From contig NC_081413.1 of assembly GCF_030272615.1 (NCBI RefSeq), positions 444,503,038-444,567,037 of the forward strand: a DNA stretch of 64,000 nucleotides, written 5' to 3'. Within the stretch, counting starts at the first letter, position 1; each line of letters opens with the position of its first letter. Below the pieces are notes generated by a model. That model was not told where the DNA came from, did not search any database, and was given only the letters and a program-made list of their open reading frames with translations. Source of the DNA: Cryptomeria japonica. Its lineage: Eukaryota; Streptophyta; Pinopsida; Cupressales; Cupressaceae. A program made the position numbers and the translations under genes. Of this stretch, positions 11,904-23,876 are shown one piece after another.

Positions 11904-13282
11904 TGATGGTATGATGAAAGAACAAGGATCTGGTCAACTACTAAGAGATGGGAAGTGAATCAGTAGATAGAAAATTGATATAAACTTTCACCAAACTCAG
12001 AATCAACATCTCAAAGTAAACTCTAAACTGACAAATTAAACCACTGAAATACAAATGCAATATCACTGTCAAGTTTAACCGGTTGACTATTATAACAGAT
12101 TAATAGTAAACAACTTGAAACTCACAAACATCCAAATACTTTACTGACATAAGTAAAACCTCATTTCATATTGTTGTCGGTTATCATAACATATCAAAGT
12201 GGATTAAGTAGTTAAGCAATTCAACCATAGTACACATAAGCATAAAAAAATTCACCACTTCAAACAATATTTTTGACGTGGAAACCCAAATGGGAAAAAC
12301 CACGGTGGGGATGAATACCCACACTTATTTTGAACTCTTCTGAAGTTTGCCCTATTAGGAGCCAAACCTGTTAAAGCTTTACAAAAAGTATTGTTAAGAA
12401 CAGATCTTGTCAGGGACCACTCGGTTAAGAGATTGACTATAATTCCCTATTAGAAGCAATACTATTTGAGGAGTAACCACGGTAGAGGATTTGAAATCCA
12501 AGCTAATGGACCACCTGGTTACAGGATTTGAATAACACTAAGCTTGTTAGAGCTTACCTGGTTAGGGGATTTTAACTATTGTAATTGTTAGAAAACAACA
12601 AGAGTTTACTGATCTGTTTGAATAGAACTACACTTTCTTGTTCAGATCCTTTTCATGCTCATATCTACCTTTACACAAACTGTAGTTACATCATCAAATT
12701 TGGCAACAACACTCAACTATAAATTTGCCAACTCTGAAATAAAAAAACTCATCGACCTTATAAATAGATCAATAGGTTGGTAACACAACAAAAACATAAT
12801 TCTCTCATAGAGATTACAAACAAGTTGGTTCAAGTATGACCATTGGATTACATAAAAATATTTACACATCATTCAAGATAGCCTCAACCACTCCTTGATC
12901 AAGGCTTCATCAAACTTAGTAACTCATCATGTGGTTTGCAATACATGCAATATACTTACTCATTTCGAAGACAAAAACTATTACCTCAACGTGCCAAAAA
13001 CACTTTGAAACTCTTCTCATACAATATGCATACGTGTCATAATCATTACCGATCATCATCAGATCATAAACCAATATAACAAACTTAATTAGTTAGGGTT
13101 TATCATATCAATGGGTAGGGTTTACTGGTTCACTCCACAAACTCACCTACTGGTTGTAGTTACCTTCACTAGCTCTTCCTACCAGTTAGAAAACAACATT
13201 ATAACAATATCATTACCAGTTACAATTGACATCAATGACAACATAATATTTCATTAATGCAATCTTCATACAAATACTAACA
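11904..13282 (-). repeat. 3' LTR of E5 (LTR-B, 1379 bp, complete)
   Basis: On the minus strand it starts TGTTAGTATTTG after the polypurine tract and ends ACCATCA. It shows the uninterrupted LTR-B sequence against which the insertions in the other LTR can be read. It contains the C-rich tract before the end and repeated CTAAC-GG motifs (about 12350-12570). Confidence 0.85.
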
Positions 13283-13644
13283 ATCTCCCCCTTTGGCATT
13301 GATGGTAATACAAATATCAATACCATTGATTGCTATGATTGTGAATAGGAATCCTTGTTTACATTTTAGCATGTACATTGCTTATCTTCAGCTAGTAGCT
13401 CGCTATAGACCTTCTATCAGTCAATCATACAATTCTTCTCCCCATAATCACATACTTCTTCTCCCCCTTTGACAACAATGCCAAAGTGAAAGTAAAACAT
13501 GCAATGTCAAACTTCACTATTCAATATCAACAACCTGCAACTTGATGCTCCCCCTGTGGAATAACTCCACTCTACACCAATCCTGCTATAAAATTCTGCA
13601 AGTAGCTCCAAGATTGATGTACTCTACAGCATGCTCAATTGACC

Positions 13645-15513
13645 TCATGAAGGGGTACAACCCCTAGCTGACTTCTAAGATACTCAAAGTTAGTCTTAAG
13701 CAGAGGTTTAGTAAAGATATCTGCAAGCAGCTCCTTGGTAGAAACATGCACTAATATCACATCTTTACTCTACAATTTTTTCATTAAGAAATGATACTTC
13801 AATTCAATATGCTTGGTTCGTGCATGCAAAACCGGGTTCTTGGAAATATTTATGGCACCGGTATTGTTACATAAGATCTTTACAGGTTCTTAAAACTTCA
13901 TATTGAAACCTTCCAAAATGTGCCTTATCCAGATAGCTTGGGTACAATTCATATAAGATGCAACATACTTAGCTTTAGCAATAGACTGTGATATATAACT
14001 CTTCTTCTTGCTACTCCATGAAACAAGTCTTCCTCTAGGAATAATGCTCCACTGGTTGTCCTTTTCCTATCATCAAAATTACCTGCCCAATAAGCATCTG
14101 TATACACCTTCAAATCAAAGTTACCATCATATGGATACCATAATCCATAGTCAATAGTACCTTTCAAATATCTGAATATCCTCTCGGTTTCTATCAAACG
14201 TGTTTCCTTAGGATTCTTCTAAAATCTAGCAACTAGACCAACTACATGAGCTATATCCGGTCTGCTGTGAACAACATAGTGCAATTTCCCAATCATTTAT
14301 TTGTACTCCTTTTCATCAACAGATGTGGCTTCATCTTCCTTAGACAATTTATATCCTGTAACTATTAGTGTCTGAACTGGTTTACAGTCACTCATACCAA
14401 ATTTCTTTAATACCTCTTTCACATACTTAGACTGTGTGATGAAAATACCACTCTTCATTTCCTAAATTTGTAAGCCTCAGAATTTTTTTATCTCTCCCAC
14501 TGGAGACATTTCAAACTCACTTTTCATTTCATTTACAAAGTCATTGCTCACGATATCATTACCTCCAAATATGATATCATCCACTAACACTTCACTAACC
14601 AGTATCTTATCTCCTTCAGATTTGAGATATATGTTCCTATCTTCACTGGTTCTCTAAAAACCTATCTTCATCAAGTGTGAATGAAGCCTTTCATACCATA
14701 CTCTTGGTGCTTTCTTTAACCCATATAGTGCCTTGTGTAATTTGCATACCATGTCTTTTTCATTAGTCAAATCATAACTATATGGTTTCTCAATGTATAC
14801 TTCTTCTTACAGTATTCCATTGAAAAATGTTGACTTCACATCCATCTGATATAATTCAAATCCCTTATGTGCTGCAAATGCAAGTAAAGTTTTCACACCT
14901 TCCAGTCTAGCAACTAGGACAAAAGTCTCACCATAATTTTCTCCTTCTTCCTGTGCATAACCTTTGCAAACCAATCTAGCTTTGTTTTGGACTACTATAC
15001 CATCTTCATTAAGTTTGTTCCTGAATACTCAATTAGTACCTATCACATTTTTATTCACTGGGCTGGGTACTAGGGTCCATGTATTGTTCTTCTCAATTTG
15101 ATCAAGCTCCTCATCCATATCTTTAATCCAATGATCATCTCCAAGTTCTTCCTTAGCAGTTTGAGGCTCAATAGTGGAGATCATGTAAAAATTTTCTCTA
15201 ATTATTCTTCCGGTTAATACTCAGCATCCTTATCCCCAATAATTTGGTCAGGATTGTGATTGAGTCTCACATAACTTGGAATAACATGATCATTATCTTC
15301 AGGTTCTTCTTCTACATTATCATCTTCTTGTGAATCTACCTATTCCAGTTGAATTGGTACAACAACATTCTCTTTACTAGTTTCAGGCTTCACCGGTTCT
15401 GGTTCCAAAAATAAATTGCAAGGATCTTCATCATTTTTCTCCACACTGGTTTCCCCTGAGACTTCAAGATAATCTTCCACTCAAAAATCAACACTCTCCC
15501 ATATTCTCTATGT
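13645..15513 (-). pseudogene. E5 reverse transcriptase and RNase H (broken)
   Basis: Visible motifs are YGLK-APR near 14700-14735, LVDDIIFGG near 14560-14600 (the catalytic VDD pair is kept), the RNase H entry YLKGTIDYGLWYP (14100-14197), TDAYWAGNFDDRKRTTSGA, and the C-terminal DIFTKPL at about 13700. Stops and frameshifts interrupt it. Confidence 0.75.
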
Positions 15514-16866
15514 CTAGTTGTTATAACATTTGTAGGCCTTACTCTTGGTGGAGTAATGAATAAATATACCTTCATCACTTTTAGCCTCAAATTTACTAAC
15601 ATAGTCACCTCTCTTAATAAAACATTTACTGCCAAATATCTTAAAATAACTGACATTAGGTGATCTACCATACAAATATTCATAAAGAGTCTCATCCTTA
15701 CATATTTTTACCAAAATTCAGTTCATAGTGTAGATAGCTATGCTGATAGCTTCTCTTTAGAAAGTTTTTGCTACACCTCTTTGTATCAACATCATCCTTG
15801 CAGCTTGAACAATTGGTTGGTTGTTCCTCTCTACAATGCAATTCTATTGTGGTGTCCTCGGTGTAGAAAGTTGTCATTTGATACCATTTTCTTCACAATA
15901 TCTAGTGAATTCCTCAGAAGTAAATTCACCACCTTGATCATTCCTTAGGCACTTTATCTTCTTACCACTGTCCTTTTCAGCTAAGGCCCTGAATGCCTTG
16001 AATTTACTAAATGCTTTTGTTTTATCCTCCAAGAATGTGACCCACATCATTTTTGAGCAATCATCAGTGAAGATCATAAAATATCTATCACCTTGGATAC
16101 TTTTAGTCCTTATTGGTCCATAGAGGTCTGTTTGAACCAAATCTAACAGATGTGCCACTGAAAAAGATTTTCTCTTTAAAGTTGAGGATGTCATCTTTCC
16201 CAATTGACATTGCTTACATAGAGCATTAACCGGTTTGTCCAACTAAGACAAATCTCTCACTGTCTTGAACTTACTCACCTTAACAATGTTATCAAAATTT
16301 ATATGACAAAATATCCTATGCCAAAGATAACTATCATCTACTTTAGCAATTAAACAGTTGTTGACTTTAGGATTCAGGTGAATTAGGTTACCTTTAGTCT
16401 TCTTGCCACTTGCAATCGATTCACCTTTTCTCCCATAGATTTTGCACATACCATTCTTAAACTCCAATGGATATCCTCTATCATTGAGTTCTGAAACACT
16501 CTAAAGATTGTGCTTTAGTCCTTCAACCTAGTAGACATCATCTGCACTGCTCTTTCCATTAAGAGAAATAGTTCCCTTACCTTTAACCATGCAGGGTGAG
16601 TCATTACCAAATCTCACAACTTTGCCATCAAATTCCTTCAAAGAAATAAATTTTCTCTATTCACCGGTCATGTGATGTGAACAACCACTATCAATGATCC
16701 AATCATCATAATTATTCATGCGAGAAATAAATGCCTTCTGATCAGATGTCTCCTCTTTAATGGCTACAAAGATGATGTATTCATTAGCATCACCCTCAGA
16801 TTTCTTGTTAGTAATACCAACATCCAATGCAATAAGACAATCTCTTTTGCCTTTTCCTTTGTACAT
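15514..16866 (-). pseudogene. E5 protease and integrase (a few stops)
   Basis: The protease active site DSGCSHHMTG is at about 16660-16700, with the catalytic aspartate kept. The pre-integrase block has MEFKNGMCKIYGRKG and a His/Cys zinc-binding pattern (LWHRIFCH, then CKQCQLGK). The integrase core has DLYGPIRTKSIQGDRYFM and CLRNDQGGEF, keeping the first two acidic residues. After 15874 a stop ends the clean frame, and the catalytic-glutamate region reads poorly. The C-terminal block SDEGIFIHYSTKSKAYKCYN is at 15514-15714. Confidence 0.8.
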
Positions 16867-16878
16867 CTTGAACTTCTC

Positions 16879-17682
16879 TCACTTGTGCTCAATATCACCA
16901 TTAGGATAGTTAGCTACAATGTGTCCAATCTTGTTGCATGCAAAACATTTCAAAGGTAATTTACCTTTGTATTTACTGATACCTCTGGGCAACCGCTTCG
17001 CCAACAATGCTTCAAGCTCAACCAAATTGTCTTCATCATCAACTTCTCTGCTGGATCTAGATTCATAACTGTGATTGACATCTCTACTTTTCCTCATAGA
17101 TGGGTTAGAAACTGAAGCTCTAAATGCAGATTCAAATTTCTAAACACTACCATCATAACCATTTAATTCAAAAGTAGCAAGCTTACCAATGATGGAGTCA
17201 AGGGTTACCTTAGTTTTGTCAATTTACTTTAGCTCTTGAATGGCTACAACTCGGATAGCATAGACCGGTAGAAGGGTTCTCAACACCTTGATAACCACTA
17301 TGGCATCTTCTACTTTACCACCAACACTCTTGATCTCACCAACTATCTCTTTTATCCTCTCACCACACTGTTGTATATTCTCACCTTCAACCATCCACAT
17401 GTCATCAAACTTTCCTCTTAGACTCTCTTCTTTGGCAATCTTCACATATTCATCACTGTTATAAATCTCTTCAATTTTCTTCCATACCTCATATGCAATC
17501 TCCAGACGATGAACATATACATACTCTACATTAGACAAAGAAGTGATAATAGGCTCTAGTGCTTGATTATTTTCTTGTTTCTTTTTCTTCTGATCATTGA
17601 TCATAATCCCACTAAGTGCAACATATTGAGTACCAACATGTTCCCAATATTGACTTGCTAGACTCTTGATATAAATTTTCAC
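16879..17682 (-). pseudogene. E5 Gag (UBN2-type capsid plus zinc knuckle)
   Basis: 17224-17682 encodes the helical Copia Gag core (AYEVWKKIEEIYNSDEYVK, then VLRTLLPVYAIRV). 16879-17097 encodes the C-terminal part with ELEALLAKRLPRG and a knuckle CFACNKIGHIVANY, whose last cysteine is now tyrosine. Stops lie between the two. Same frame as the protease. Confidence 0.8.
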
Positions 17683-17804
17683 TCTATCACTCCATATTTT
17701 GCAGTTTAAACTTTGAACCTTCTTTCTTCATCATGGTGTACAATATCTTTCCCTCAAGTTGTTAGGCTTAGACCCTAGAGGACTTGAGAAGCCCTCATAT
17801 CAAT

Positions 17805-18056
17805 TGATGGTATGATGAAAGAACAAGGATCCAGTCAACTACTGAGAGGGGGGGTGAATCAATAGATAGAAAACTGATATAAACTTTCACCAAACTCAGA
17901 ATCAACCTCTCAAAGTAAACAATAAATTGACAAGTTAAACCACTGAACTACAAATGCAATATCACTATCAAGTTTAACCGGTTGACTATTATAACATATT
18001 AACAGTAAACAACTTGAAACTCACAAACATACAAATACTTTACTGACATAAGTAAA
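17805..18056 (-). repeat. E5 5' LTR, inner part (LTR-B), left of the solo LTR
   Basis: Starts TGATGGTATGATG (plus strand), identical in layout to the start of the 3' LTR at 11904. It is interrupted after GTAAA (18052-18056) by the solo LTR-C and resumes at 19576. Confidence 0.85.
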
Positions 18057-19575
18057 TGTATGCAGGAAAAGTGGGCTAATAGAATTTAATATGTGAAAAT
18101 TTAGTTAAAAACTAGTCCACACACACACATAGGACTTCTTGATGCAAGCTATGGAGTAATAACGTATTACTCAGCTTCCCAAGGAGGGTCCCATGGTTCT
18201 CTATCTCACAATGTCCCTCAAACCAATGTTTTTGGTCTCAAATCACTGAGCAAAATGGTTTAGGGATGGCAAATGCAAGAACGAGGGATGCTTTGATAAT
18301 TTTTAGTATGAGATGTATTCTAAGCTATGTATGATTTCAAAATGCAATAAACTAGATGATAAGATGACGAGATTAGTATGAATACTATCCTAACATGATA
18401 TATTTAATCTATGATTGAACTAAAATGATAAAGAAATTATTCTAAACATGCATATTTAGTCTACTTCCTAATTTAAAAGAGGCTAAATGATGAGCATATA
18501 TGAAATAAGAAAGCTTGAATGTATTTGAGAATAAGTGTAATACTTCAAATTTGAAAGATGATTGTTTAAAATAGAGGAATGAGAACTCTATTTATAGCAA
18601 AAACAGGGCAATGGATGGTCAGGATTGAAATATTCAATCAATGGTTGAGTTTGAAAGTTGGGGATCCATGTGCACAATTTGCACCAATGAAATGGTGACA
18701 AGTGTCAACATAGGGTTGGGTTGAGAGAAGGGGTTGGAGGCATTGAAGGCCTAAGAAGACCTCATGGTTATCTAGAGGGTAAGGGTCAAGCCTAAATTAG
18801 GATTACCCAATGGATTAAGAGTTAATCCAAGGATAAACCTTTGTGCAAATGATTAAGAGATAATCATGGTCAAAGCATTAAAGGCTTGATGAGACCTTTG
18901 GGTTGGGTGAAGGTTGAGTTAAAACAAATGTTTTAACCATGTGGGAGGGTTTGAGTTAACCATTAATGGTTATTGGAGACTTTGGGGATTAAGTGGTTGA
19001 AGGTTGAAAGCCTTCAATGGTTATCAAAGACTTTGAGCCATTTAGTGGTTGAAGACTTGAAGCCTTTAATGGTTATCAAAGACTTTGAGGTTTTGAGAAG
19101 TGACTTCCCTTTGCTTAGGGATGTGACAAAGTTTAGAGTAGGGGTTAGGTTAATTAGAAGCGATTAGAAGATTCTAGAAGGGATTAGGAATAGGTTTAGG
19201 ATTTTGCAAGTGGATGGAGGGATAATAGGATTTAATTGAAATAATTTAATTCAATTTGGTTGCCATTTGGGGAAATTAAATAAATTAGATTTATTCAATT
19301 TAGGATAACTATTTAATTAAATTTTGAATTTAATTAAAAGTGGATAGGGGGGATTTAATTGAATAAAATGATTTATTCATTAAATGGTATAGTGAATTTA
19401 TTTAAATAAATTGAGTAATTTATTTAAATAAATTGAGTAATTTATTTAAATAAATTGAGTAATTTATTTAATTAAATAGAGGAATGTGGATAATTTAATT
19501 AAATTGGATTTACTCAAATAGAGAAATGAACATAAAATATTCATTTAGGAATATGGTCATTTTTATACGTCTACA
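18057..19575 (-). repeat. Solo LTR-C of the Tat Gypsy family (1519 bp) with target duplication GTAAA
   Basis: Starts TGTATGCAGG and ends CGTCTACA (plus strand). GTAAA flanks it on both sides (18052-18056, 19576-19580), and the uninterrupted LTR-B at 11904-13282 has this GTAAA once. The same LTR at 37099-38572 is still attached to Gypsy internal sequence. It is AT-rich at its right end, with three copies of a roughly 24-bp AATTTATTTAAATAAATTGAG-type unit (about 19390-19460) that are contracted in the other copy. Confidence 0.9.
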
Positions 19576-19990
19576 GTAAAACCTCATTTCATATTGTTGC
19601 TGGTTATCATAACATATCAAAGTGGATTAAGTAGTTTAACAAATCAACCATAGTAAAAATAACCACAAAAACCTTCACCACTTGACACAATATTTTGTAT
19701 GTGGAAACCCAAATGAGAAAAACCATGGTGGGGATGAATACCCACAAGTATTCTAAACTCTTTTTAAGTTTTCCTTGTTAGGAGCGAAGCCTGTTAAAGC
19801 TTTACAAAAAGTCCTATTAAGAATAGATCCTGTTAGGGACCACCTGGTTAAGGGATTGACTATAATGCCCTATTAGAAGCAATACCCTATGAGGAGTAAC
19901 CTCAGTAGAGGATTTGAAATCTAAACTAATGGACCACCTGGTTAGAGGATTTGAATAACACTAAGCTTGTTAGAGCTTACCAGGTTAGGG
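19576..19990 (-). repeat. E5 5' LTR, inner part (LTR-B), right of the solo LTR
   Basis: Continuation of LTR-B (GTAAAACCTCATTTC...) up to the junction with repeat Y at GGGATTT. It carries repeated CCTAAC/TTAACAGG motifs (19770-19990). Confidence 0.8.
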
Positions 19991-20665
19991 ATTTCATGCA
20001 GAGTATGTATCACAAACCATAAAACCTTCATTCAAGGGTAGACTTTAAACTTGAATCAAGAGGCATATAAAAAGATACAACATTCCTATCAACTCCAAAT
20101 TAATTTGAAAGGTTATATTACATCTCTACGGACCGTCAATAAATATTTCAAATCATAACATTCACCATAACATGAGAGAACAAATTCTTATTTGCCATGG
20201 AATACCCTAGTTCAGGGTTTCATCCCTCAAAAAGTGTTTTCACCCAAATAATCACAAAATATTCAATTCTTAACCAAATCAAGTAAGACAAAAATCACTA
20301 GAAAGAATATTCAGAGACCTTTCCAAAGCATATATCCTTTCTTCTTTATGCTCCCTCATGTGACCCCACCAAATGCTACAACCGGACTGCTATTGCCTTC
20401 ACCAATCTGCCTTTCACCATGAACTGTAACAAACAGTCATCAATAAAATTTTACATATTTCTCATAAAGAAAATCACTTCAGTAATAATTTATATTACCA
20501 AGTTAAACAAGTTCTCTCCAAATTTCAGCCAGATCCAATGGTTAAATCAAAAGGTATGATCATTTTCCCAAAAACGGGTAACCCTTGGCTGGGTTTTGAT
20601 AATTATTGAAAAACAAACATATCTTGCTAAATACTCCACAAAAATGCACAAGAAAGGATTCATCT
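19991..20665 (-). repeat. Second half of repeat Y, inverted copy 1
   Basis: Reverse complement of 10519-11195, with scattered differences. No coding potential seen. The right edge is the inversion breakpoint. Confidence 0.8.
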
Positions 20666-22629
20666 GAAATATAATCTTTTAAGTGTATCTCAGATGGTGG
20701 ATAGAGGATTTCATTTACAATTCAAGGATGGAAAATGTAAGATCATCAATAGGTTTGGATTGGAGATTTCTCACAGAACATAGACCAATGGAAATATCTT
20801 TCATTTGAACTTTCGTGAGAAGGCTTTCTTGATTGCTCAGATTGACAAAAGTTAGTTATGGCATAAGAGGATGTGTCATGTAAATTTTGATTGCATAGTA
20901 AAGATCAGTTCAATATTGACTATCAGAGATTTTCCCAAGATTGTTAAACCTCATAATTCGGTATGTAGAGAATGTCAAATGGTTAAGCAAGTTTGAACTT
21001 CTTTCATAAGTATACATGATAAATCTAATGAAATTTTTGATCTTATTCATATTGATTTGTGTGGACCAGCAAGGACTAAAATCTTTCAAGGTGATAGATA
21101 TTTTATGTTACTTATTGATGACTATTCTAGAATGATGTGGGTAGCATTTTTGAAAGAGAAATTTGAAGCTTTTGAGAAATTCAAAATATTTGAAGCTATG
21201 GTTGACACTAAGAGAGGACTGAAGATAAAATGCTTGAGATTAAATCATTGCGGTGAGTTTACATTTGGTGAGTTCAACAACATTCTGCACCTAGGACTCC
21301 ACAACATAATAGATTAGTGGAAATGAAGAACATAACAATATTGGATGCAACAAGGACAATGATGAGAGAAGATAGATTACCTGACATCTATTGGACGGAA
21401 TTTGTCAATACAATGGTATATAATTTCAATAGAGTACATATTAAAGGTGATACCGATAAGACTCCTTATGAATTACTGTTTGGTCATACTCACACTCTCA
21501 TATATTTCAGAATTTTTGGAAGCAAATGTTACATTAGAAGAGATGATGCATTAGGAAAGTTTGATCCTAGAAGTGATGAAGGAATATATTTGGGTTATTC
21601 TACTAAGAGAAAAGCATATAGATGTTATAACAAAATATTGAATAGGATAATGGAAAGCATAAATGTCAAGGTGGATGAGCATGGTGGTAATCAGATTAGA
21701 TCATTTTATTATGGACCGGAAGATGAATTTATCAGAACTAAACCGATAATGCAAGAATCAGTTCTGAATAGTGAACCAGTGACGTCGGTAGCATTAGAAA
21801 ATTCAATAGTGACAGATGAATAGCAGAATGAGTTAGAAAATAAAGAAAATTCAAAGACTCCAAGTACGTAAAATTAAATCATTCTAAATATCAAATCATT
21901 GGAGATAAAAGGAAAGTTGTGATGAATAGGAGAAGATTAGCTGTAGAATAGTTATGTTTAATTTCTCTAATTAAACGGGAATTATTTATTGAAGCAAGTA
22001 AGGATGAAAATTGGATAAAGGAAATGGAAGAGGAACTACATCAAATCTTTTGGGATTATGGTAAGGTGTGCGCCCTTGGTTTCCTTGTGGTGTGCATTGC
22101 AGCGCTTGGGTTTGTGTCATGGCTTAACTGCCTCCTATGGATTATGTTGGTTTCATATCTTAGTAAGAAATAATCATGTACTTCATTATCTACAACTGAA
22201 GTAGAATATGTTACAGCTGCTACCAACTGTACTCATATTTTATGGATGAAATAAATTTTAAAAGATATAAGGGTAAGTTATGATGAGCCTATTGTTATTC
22301 ACTATGATAATACTGCTACTATTTATATGTCAAAGAATCCAGTATTTCATTCCAAATCAAAACAAATTTCTAGAAGGTATAATTTCTTGAAGGAAAAGGT
22401 GGAAGCAAAGGAAGTTAGATTGGTTTATGTGCCTACTAAGGAACAAATTGTAGATATTCTAACAAAACCATTACCTAAAGAAACTTTTGAATATCTCAGA
22501 TATTATTTGGGGGTTACAACCCTCCGGAAGAGACTTAGGGATGAAGGGATACATCAATCTAGTGAGCTTATCAGATATACTTTTCTTATCTGTTTTAATG
22601 AAGATGGTGCTACTACTCAGGGGGAGTAG
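20666..22629 (+). pseudogene. E2 integrase to RNase H, copy 1, reverse transcriptase deleted
   Basis: Begins at the codons for KYNLLSVSQMVDRG, followed by the zinc-binding block (LWHKRMCH, then CRECQ). The integrase core (21057-21317) has LIDDYSRMMWV, but the second catalytic aspartate is asparagine (CLRLNHCGEF). A deletion of about 35 bp with frameshift follows, and the sequence resumes as SAPRTPQ...VEMKN in the 21317-21823 frame. Nearly all of the reverse transcriptase is missing: EEELHQI is followed by about 110 bp of GC-richer unrelated sequence (about 22050-22160) and then RNase H (LSTTEVEY, IYMSKNPVFHSKSK, DILTKPLPKETFEYLR; ORF 22327-22629). Confidence 0.85.
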
Positions 22630-22814
22630 TCATCTATTTGGTTTAGTACTCTTGGTTTAGTACTTATCATTTGTCATTAATGTCAAAGGGGGAGAAGGTA
22701 CTCATGTGAAAAACTGTCAGATCTTTTGATGGTGTTTATTTCAGATCAATCTTTTCTCTTTTGGAGATTGTTGGCATTCCTTAGCACTTGGATGTTTTTC
22801 ACATTCAGTGTTAC

Positions 22815-22836
22815 CATCAATGCCAAAGGGGGAGAT
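22815..22836 (+). promoter_or_regulatory. Polypurine tract of E2, copy 1
   Basis: CAATGCCAAAGGGGGAGAT immediately before LTR-A. The duplicate is at 41811-41832. Confidence 0.85.
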
Positions 22837-23768
22837 TTTTGGCAATATACTATATTTGGTTAAGTGTTGTCATTGATGTCAAAACTGTATCCCGGCTGGA
22901 GACTATCTTGATTGGATCTATCCCGGTTAGTCTTGGTGATCTTCTTGGTTTCAACTATGATTGTGATCCGATATGATGAGATCTCTGAAATTGGTCTTGG
23001 ATGCTTATTTTGGATGGTTGCTTGCTTTCTATATTCTTTTGGTTCATGATTTGGTGCTTTGGTTGTTATCAATTTTAGTATTTTTCTTTACTGGCTTGCC
23101 TCTAGCTATCCCAGTTAATTTTACCAATATGCATTATTTGGTGACTTGGTCAATGGATTTTGGGTGTGGCTTATGGAATCGGTTTATTTCATGGTGAAGG
23201 TTTTTTCTTGACTGTATCTGGAGTATTTGGTGACTTTGCATTAGATGGCATGTTGTTGTGATGGTCCTATTTGGATCGGGTTAAATGTATTATTACTTCA
23301 CTGAGGGTTTCTACTAGTTGGTGAAGTGTGTTGAATTTTGGTCTTAGCAGAATCTCTAATGGATATAATTATTTGAATACCTAATTTAGGTCCATGATAT
23401 GTAATGTAAATCATAATATTGGTCTGATGGTATCGTGTGATGTAATTTTTGTAACTATGGGTTTATGGGTTTAGGGTTTAGCTGACATTGTCAATAAGGT
23501 TGATGATTTATATTTATATGTGACTTATTCATGTAACTTGGATATCGATGGGATGGATGGTTATATTTGCATTATCAGAGGACGGATTATGTGTGAATAA
23601 AGTCATATCATTCAAGTGAAGGTTGGAAAGGTTTTGTATTGCAGAGCAGACATCAATGCTTAACCAGAATTATATCAAGCATTAGTAGATGCTACTTTCA
23701 TAGTTCATTTCTTTCTGGATTGTAGTCTGATGTTTATGTAAGTTAGTGAGACTTCCCTTTGTGATGAG
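22837..23768 (+). repeat. LTR-A, truncated at the duplication junction
   Basis: Matches the first 932 bp of the LTR at 41833-43058. The first bases are TTTTGGCA instead of TGTTGGCA in both copies. It ends at GTGATGAG, where Gypsy-derived sequence begins. Confidence 0.9.
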
Positions 23769-23876
23769 TAGTATACATGATGCTTTCTCATTTATACAGG
23801 ATTTTACATGAGGTAGTATACCTCGGTTATTGCAGTTTATCAGCTGGCGTGACCCTATTATAGGTATGGTGCTAGG

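Larger units (their letters stand above)
13283..17804 (-). mobile_element. Internal region of E5, a Ty1/Copia retrotransposon
   Basis: In order on the minus strand: degenerate PBS (ATTGATATGAGGGC, just below 17805), Gag, zinc knuckle, protease, integrase, reverse transcriptase, RNase H, and polypurine tract (AAAGGGGGAGAT at 13283 and up). Domain order PR-IN-RT-RH is Copia. The frame from 17682 to about 15514 is mostly constant with stops; later parts are shifted. Before the inversion it lay in the same sense as its host E2. Confidence 0.85.
11795..20665. other. Inverted 8,871-bp segment
   Basis: If this segment is turned around, two broken sequences become continuous. The left edge joins direct repeat 2 to the second half of repeat Y, as in the intact junction at 10518. 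The right edge joins the E2 pre-integrase codons for EGL (minus, ending 11795) to KYNLLSVSQM (plus, starting 20666) in one reading frame. It contains E5, its LTRs and the solo LTR-C. The right-hand junction also exists in the second duplicated copy (39660-39663), so the inversion predates the duplication. Confidence 0.75.
18057..23768 (+). repeat. Tandem duplication, copy 1 (5.7 kb)
   Basis: Near-identical to 37099-42764 over its whole length: LTR-C, LTR-B, repeat Y, E2 integrase to RNase H, LTR-A. Length differs by 46 bp, about the size of the AT-rich repeat contraction in LTR-C. At 23768 it switches abruptly from LTR-A to the antisense ORF region of the Gypsy element. Confidence 0.9.

Noticed and set aside
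18973-19167. 64-codon ORF present identically at 38015-38209
   Set aside because: Inside LTR-C; identity is due to the duplication, not to protein conservation.
22788-23197. Small hydrophobic, membrane-like ORFs (also at 6773-7059 and 41784-42193)
   Set aside because: They lie inside LTR-A copies and overlap one another; a by-product of T-rich LTR sequence.
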